Below, piece after piece: positions 6,191-8,783 of a DNA stretch of 8,783 nt (positions are counted from its first letter, which is position 1; every line of letters begins with the position of its first letter). Under the pieces are notes generated by a model. That model was not told the origin of the DNA, did not search any database, and saw only the letters and a program-made list of their open reading frames with translations. The position numbers were made by a program, and so were the translations under genes. Source of the DNA: Dehalococcoidia bacterium (GTDB lineage Bacteria > Chloroflexota > Dehalococcoidia > Dehalococcoidales > CSSed11-197); the NCBI GenBank assembly GCA_003552785.1, contig PUOQ01000016.1, forward strand, positions 1-8,783, in the 5' to 3' direction.

Positions 6191-6433
6191 AAATACCGAG
6201 ATCGCCGCGTCGGGCTCGCGCCCTCCTCGCGATGACACATGTGTGCTTGTCTGCCGTCGCCGCGTCGGCCTTGCAGGCCTCCTCGCGATTGATTCTACGT
6301 ACGGCCAACCACATTCCGGGTGAGATCCTTCGTCGCATTCGCTCCTCAGGATGACATACAAAAAAATTGTCATTCTTAAGCGTTAGTGAAGAATCTCACG
6401 AGGATTGTGCATGGCAAATACGGAAACTATGCC
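6191..6433 (+). repeat. Intergenic repeat block A (direct repeat with 7495-7739)
   Basis: About 243 bp that aligns end to end, with few gaps, to 7495-7739. Shared landmarks occur in the same order: AAATACCGAGATCGCC, CTCGCGATGACA, TGTGTGCTTGTCTGC, CGCGTCGGCCTTGCAGGCCT, GGGTGAGATCCTTC, AGGATGACAT, an identical 31-bp segment (6369-6399 versus 7675-7705), and ATACGGAAACT. By eye, identity is roughly 80-85%. The block contains units R3 (6194-6237), R4 (6256-6289), R5 (6320-6357) and R6 (6369-6399). Together with block B it brackets the methyltransferase gene. No protein is supported here. Confidence 0.85.
6320..6399. repeat. Inverted-repeat pair R5/R6 forming an extended stem
   Basis: GTGAGATCCTTC at 6320 onward and AGGATGACAT ending at 6357 are matched in reverse complement by GTCATTCTT (6369) and GAAGAATCTCAC (ending 6399). 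The outer arms can pair around an A-rich centre (about 6358-6368), giving a long imperfect cruciform or RNA hairpin. The same pair recurs at 7623-7705. In RNA this could act as a bidirectional terminator or stabiliser between the convergent 5954 gene and the minus-strand methyltransferase. Confidence 0.65.
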
Positions 6434-6493
6434 TCGGTATCCGGAGGAGGGGCGTAGCACCCGAACAGTCAACACCACGTCAAGAACAAAAGT

Positions 6494-6506
6494 GGGGCAA
6501 GCCCCC
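6494..6506. repeat. Small GC palindrome next to repeat R7
   Basis: GGGGC and GCCCC flank AA at about 6495-6506, forming a short stem just upstream of R7. Similar G-rich palindromes commonly accompany REP-type units. It lies in the 177-bp gap between repeat block A and the methyltransferase stop, where no gene is supported. Confidence 0.4.
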
Positions 6507-6511
6507 GAAGC

Positions 6512-6550
6512 CATTGCGAGCTTTGCGAAGCAAAGCGCGGCAATCTCGGT
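6512..6550 (-). repeat. REP/MITE-like hairpin repeat R7 (reverse orientation)
   Basis: The plus strand reads CATTGCGAG, an internal stem, then CGCGGCAATCTCGG, which is the reverse complement of the R2-type unit. GCTTTGC (6520-6526) pairs perfectly with GCAAAGC (6530-6536) around GAA, and ATTGC near the left end pairs with GCAAT at the right end. It lies about 60 bp beyond the methyltransferase stop and could form a hairpin in that transcript. Confidence 0.75.
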
Positions 6551-6577
6551 CCCCGGGGAGGGGGCAAAAAACCGGGG
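6551..6577 (-). terminator. Weak stem-loop downstream of the methyltransferase gene
   Basis: CCCCGG (6551-6556) and CCGGGG (6572-6577) can pair across a 15-base loop, 34 bases past the stop codon of the minus-strand gene. There is no T tract after the stem in the direction of transcription, so any terminator role is tentative; the adjoining R7 hairpin might serve instead. Confidence 0.25.
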
Positions 6578-6610
6578 TAATCGTTGTGGGCAGGGAATTG
6601 TGCAGCGTGC

Positions 6611-7444
6611 TTATTTATATAAAAGGTGGAGGGAGGAAATGGCGTTGTTGTTGCGGGCAATCCAGAACCGCCTCCCGCCAAGGAAGATGCTGTCCCACGA
6701 ATCCACAACCGGAGTCCCTTCGAACTGCTCAAACGGGCCGGGCTCTTCCGGCCAGTCGTAACAGTAGTCGCTCCATTTGTCGTTTAAGTTGAGGTCCTTG
6801 TGGTCATAACGGTGGTAGTCGGCACCCAGGCGGTTGAAGACATGTTCGATGTTAACGGAAGAAACCAGGGTGCCTCTGCCGCTGTAGGGGCCGTATAATT
6901 TGTGGGGGTAGTTGGGTGCAACAATTTTGGCTGTAAACGGGCCGGCATAGCGGGAAACAGCCGTTTCAAGCGCCACAAAGCCGGCGTGCTGTATGGTGCA
7001 TTCAAGGTCCTGCTCCCAGTTGTCCAGGTTGTACAGCAGGCCAAAATGAAGAACCAGGTCAAACCGGCGGCCCAAAAACCACTTTTCCTCCTGGTTGAGA
7101 ATGACGGTGTTTGCTTCCGGGTCTTTTTGTTTGACTACATCCAGGGCTTCCTGCCGGGCGTCGGCAAAAGTTACGTTTGAGCCCAGGCTTTTGAGGTATA
7201 AACCAACGTTGCCGTAGCCGCAGCCCAGTTCGAGTACATTTTTACCCTTTAACCAGTCCCGGCTTAATATGTATTCAAGTTTTTTTACCCTTTTTACGCG
7301 CCAGTCGTTAAAAACGCCGCCGAAGACCTCGCTGTCTTCGTAGAGAAGAGATTCATCTGCATACATTTGTTTATCGTCCTTAAAAAGCCGGAAAGGAAAG
7401 CCGTGGCTGTTTTGTTTATTAATAACTGTAACTGATTGTAACAA
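6611..7444 (-). CDS. Class I SAM-dependent methyltransferase
   Basis: A 277-residue protein on the strand opposite to all other genes here. It has a clear Rossmann methyltransferase core: motif I VLELGCGYGNVGLYL (70-84), an acidic end of strand 2 (D95 in VTFADAR), and motif IV FDLVLHFGLLYNLDN (128-142). The upstream segment EDSEVFGGVFNDWRVKRVKKL (36-56) and the C-terminal Tyr/Trp-rich part (175-262) would form the substrate lid. No DNA-methylase (D/N)PP(Y/F) motif is seen, so a DNA substrate is unlikely; a glycan, lipid or small molecule fits better, but the substrate is unknown. The TTG start at 7444 has a weak binding site. An ATG at residue 27, preceded by AAGGA, is an alternative and would give 251 residues. 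Isolated between repeat blocks, it looks like an inserted cargo gene. Confidence 0.85.
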   Translation of the reverse strand: MLQSVTVINKQNSHGFPFRLFKDDKQMYADESLLYEDSEVFGGVFNDWRVKRVKKLEYILSRDWLKGKNVLELGCGYGNVGLYLKSLGSNVTFADARQEALDVVKQKDPEANTVILNQEEKWFLGRRFDLVLHFGLLYNLDNWEQDLECTIQHAGFVALETAVSRYAGPFTAKIVAPNYPHKLYGPYSGRGTLVSSVNIEHVFNRLGADYHRYDHKDLNLNDKWSDYCYDWPEEPGPFEQFEGTPVVDSWDSIFLGGRRFWIARNNNAISSLHLLYK

Positions 7445-7494
7445 AATAGCCGCTTTTCTTCAAAAAAGACGGGCAGCCTTTATAGCCCTTCCCC

Positions 7495-7739
7495 AAATAC
7501 CGAGATCGCCACGTCGGGCTCACGCCCTCCTCGCGATGACATATGTGTGCTTGTCTGCGGTCGCCGCGTCGGCCTTGCAGGCCTCCTCGCGATGACTTTG
7601 CGTATGGTCATTTACAATCCGGGTGAGATCCTTCAGCGCTTGCGCGCTATCAGGATGACATAACAAAAACAAATGTCATTCTTAAGCGTTAGTGAAGAAT
7701 CTCACGGGAATTGAGCAGGGTGTATACGGAAACTCTGCG
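7495..7739 (+). repeat. Intergenic repeat block B (direct repeat with 6191-6433)
   Basis: Second copy of the ~245-bp block, in the same orientation as block A. It contains R8 (7498-7541), R9 (7559-7596), R10 (7623-7661) and R11 (7675-7705), in the same order as R3-R6. R11 is identical to R6 over 31 bp. Differences from block A are concentrated between the units and in hairpin loops (for example around 7598-7620 and 7634-7650), and several changes lie in paired arms. It begins 50 bp upstream of the methyltransferase TTG. Confidence 0.85.
7623..7705. repeat. Inverted-repeat pair R10/R11 forming an extended stem
   Basis: Counterpart of 6320-6399. GTGAGATCCTTC and AGGATGACAT on the left pair with GTCATTCTT and GAAGAATCTCAC on the right around an A-rich centre. 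The left unit has its own inner stem, AGCGC TTG CGCGCT-like (about 7634-7649), which differs from the block A loop. The difference in loop sequence with conserved arms suggests the structure is what is kept. Confidence 0.65.
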
Positions 7740-7857
7740 CCAAAACTCCATTGCTGTGCCAAAAAGATGCTGTTAGGGTTAAAAAGCCTTTTAAAAGCAG
7801 GCGTGTGCGAGAGTGAAAAGCAGACAAAAAGGGCAAGTATTTATAAAGGGGATTAAT
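7740..7857 (+). other. Leader region before the scaffold-like gene
   Basis: These 118 bp between repeat block B and the scaffold-like gene are A-rich (several runs of A) and hold a small palindrome, CTTTTAAAAG near 7786-7797. I see no convincing -35/-10 pair. A GTG at 7813 in frame with the scaffold gene has no clear ribosome binding site and is probably not used. If the methyltransferase interrupts transcription from the left, a promoter would have to be here or inside block B. Confidence 0.4.
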
Positions 7858-8325
7858 GTGACACAAGAACAAAAAACAGACGGGGAGCAAAAACCACCGG
7901 AAAACAATCCGCCCCGGGAAAAGGTCAGTGTGGACCCGGACACTCCCAGGCTTATCACCCGGCTGAAGAAAGAGCTGGCCGAAAAAGAGCTGGAAGTAGA
8001 AAAGCTTGAGAATTCATCCAGAGGCTTTAAAGAAAACCTGGGCAGGTTAAATTCCAGCCTTGAAAAAACTGTTTCCAGCTACCGGGCCATGGTTCTAAAA
8101 GCGCACCCGGATATTCCTGAAGAGCTTATTGACGGAAAAAACGTTGATGAAGTCAATGCTTCGCTGGAAAAAGCGGGGAAAATAATAAACCGGGTAAAAA
8201 AGAACTTCAAAGAAGAAAGCCGGGCCGGGGAGTTCCCGGTTGGGGCGCCGGCCCGTTCTCCAGACGGCATGGCGGGGCTTAACCCGCGGGAAAAGATCCA
8301 GTATGCCGTAGGGGGTAGCAGTTAA
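7858..8325 (+). CDS. Putative capsid scaffold protein (coiled coil)
   Basis: A 155-residue, strongly charged protein from GTG 7858, chosen because AAAGGGG sits six bases upstream; an in-frame GTG at 7813 would add 15 residues but lacks a ribosome binding site. The N-terminus is disordered and Pro/Glu-rich (1-30). Residues about 31-75 form a heptad-like coiled coil (RLITRLKKELAEKELEVEKL onward). YRAMVLKAHPDIPEELIDG (75-93) and a second helix (about 95-120) follow, and a Pro/Gly/Arg-rich linker leads to a short conserved-looking C-terminal helix (LNPREKIQYAVGG). Size, charge, coiled coil, and its stop codon overlapping the capsid gene start (TAATG) fit a scaffold that directs prohead assembly through its C-terminal helix. 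The call rests on pattern and position. Confidence 0.78.
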   Translation: MTQEQKTDGEQKPPENNPPREKVSVDPDTPRLITRLKKELAEKELEVEKLENSSRGFKENLGRLNSSLEKTVSSYRAMVLKAHPDIPEELIDGKNVDEVNASLEKAGKIINRVKKNFKEESRAGEFPVGAPARSPDGMAGLNPREKIQYAVGGSS

Positions 8326-8783
8326 TGGCACTCACTTTAAACGAAGCAAGCAAGCTCTCCAACGACATACTGGTGCAGGGCGTAATCGAAACGGTTGTCA
8401 GGGATTCGCCTGTTTTGCAGAAGATGCCGTTTATTGAAATAACCGGCAACGGGCTTACATACAACCAGGAAAATGCTCTGCCCGACATTGATTTTTACGA
8501 CGTGGGGGATGCATGGGGTGAATCTACGCCCACTTTTACCCAGTTGACTGCCGCCCTTAAAATCATGGGCGGCGATGCCGATGTAGATTCATTTTTAAAG
8601 GCGACGCGCTCGAATATACAGGACCTGGAAGTTGCGGTTATCGAACTGAAGGCCAAAGCATTGCGCCACAAGTTCGAGGAAGCCTTTATCTACGGCGATA
8701 ACAACGCCAATTCAAAGCAGTTTGACGGCATAAGAAAGCTGATTGACACCACCAGCGCCTCTTCAGGCGTGGTGGCAATGGGG
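8325..8783 (+). CDS. Major capsid protein (HK97-like), 3' end missing
   Basis: Open to the window end; 153 residues visible. The ATG at 8325 overlaps the scaffold stop by one base (TAATG), so the two are translationally coupled. The N-terminus (MALTLNEASKLSNDILVQGV), the segment around 27-65 (RDSPVLQKMPFIEITGNGLTY, then DFYDVGDAWGEST), the GGDADVDSFLKATRSN stretch (82-97), the long helix IELKAKALRHKFEEAFIYGD (106-125) and FDGIRKLI (133-140) match major capsid proteins of the HK97-like fold in this phage group: N-arm, E-loop region and spine helix in order. Family members are usually about 300-350 residues, so roughly half is missing. There is no sign of a protease gene between scaffold and capsid. 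Confidence 0.88.
   Translation, partial: MALTLNEASKLSNDILVQGVIETVVRDSPVLQKMPFIEITGNGLTYNQENALPDIDFYDVGDAWGESTPTFTQLTAALKIMGGDADVDSFLKATRSNIQDLEVAVIELKAKALRHKFEEAFIYGDNNANSKQFDGIRKLIDTTSASSGVVAMG

Noticed and set aside
5932..6373. Minus-strand open frames across the 5954 gene and repeat block A
   Set aside because: They cover repeat DNA and the antisense of a gene with a good ribosome binding site; no recognisable protein pattern.
6367..6792. Overlapping + strand open frames (also 6405-6761) between repeat block A and the methyltransferase
   Set aside because: They are built largely from the repeat units R6 and R7 and then run antisense into the methyltransferase 3' end; the translation is Arg/Ser/Gly-rich with no motif.
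6191..7739. CRISPR array
   Set aside because: The repeats are palindromic units of variable spacing in two orientations, in blocks of four different units, not identical direct repeats with uniform unique spacers; no cas gene is seen.
6191..7739. Composite transposon with insertion sequences on both sides of the methyltransferase
   Set aside because: The flanking blocks are only about 245 bp and encode no transposase; there are no obvious terminal inverted repeats of the whole unit or a clear target-site duplication. A cassette flanked by non-autonomous repeats remains possible and is reported as a finding.

Overview
The window is an 8.8 kb piece of a tailed-phage structural (late) region, either a prophage or a domesticated phage remnant. 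It is studded with host-type palindromic intergenic repeats. The base composition looks moderately GC-rich. Most genes have strong AGGAGG-like ribosome binding sites, and six of eleven starts are GTG or TTG. This fits a Gram-positive-type anaerobe (Peptococcaceae/Pelotomaculum-like Clostridia) or a Chloroflexota bacterium. No gene here fixes the taxonomy, so this is a weak inference.

Layout. Positions 1-393 hold no gene. They contain two hairpin repeats, a terminator-like stem, a pair of 17-bp direct repeats, and a possible promoter with an 18-bp perfect palindrome. Positions 394-6166 are a tight, co-directional run: a small Cys-rich helix-turn-helix protein; the portal protein, whose TTG start overlaps the previous stop; a small beta-rich protein; a jelly-roll-like appendage protein; a head-tail adaptor-like protein; a two-helix membrane protein; a 664-residue Asp-box propeller plus baseplate-hub-like protein; and a 70-residue protein. 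Positions 6167-6610 are repeat-rich and non-coding. Positions 6611-7444 encode, on the opposite strand, a class I SAM-dependent methyltransferase. Positions 7445-7857 are again repeat-rich. The + strand then resumes with a scaffold-like coiled-coil protein (7858-8325) and the major capsid protein (from 8325, cut by the window end).

How the parts fit together. Portal, adaptor, scaffold and capsid proteins would build the prohead and connector. The propeller/hub and appendage proteins would form the tail tip or receptor-binding apparatus. The small HTH protein sits where a packaging or regulatory protein would be expected. The most unusual points are: (i) scaffold and capsid genes follow, rather than precede, the connector and tail genes; (ii) a divergently oriented methyltransferase lies between two ~245-bp near-identical direct repeat blocks, inside what should be a continuous late operon; (iii) host-type REP/MITE-like repeats occur at each boundary of the structural module. 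No terminase, tail tube, sheath or tape-measure gene is visible in the window.
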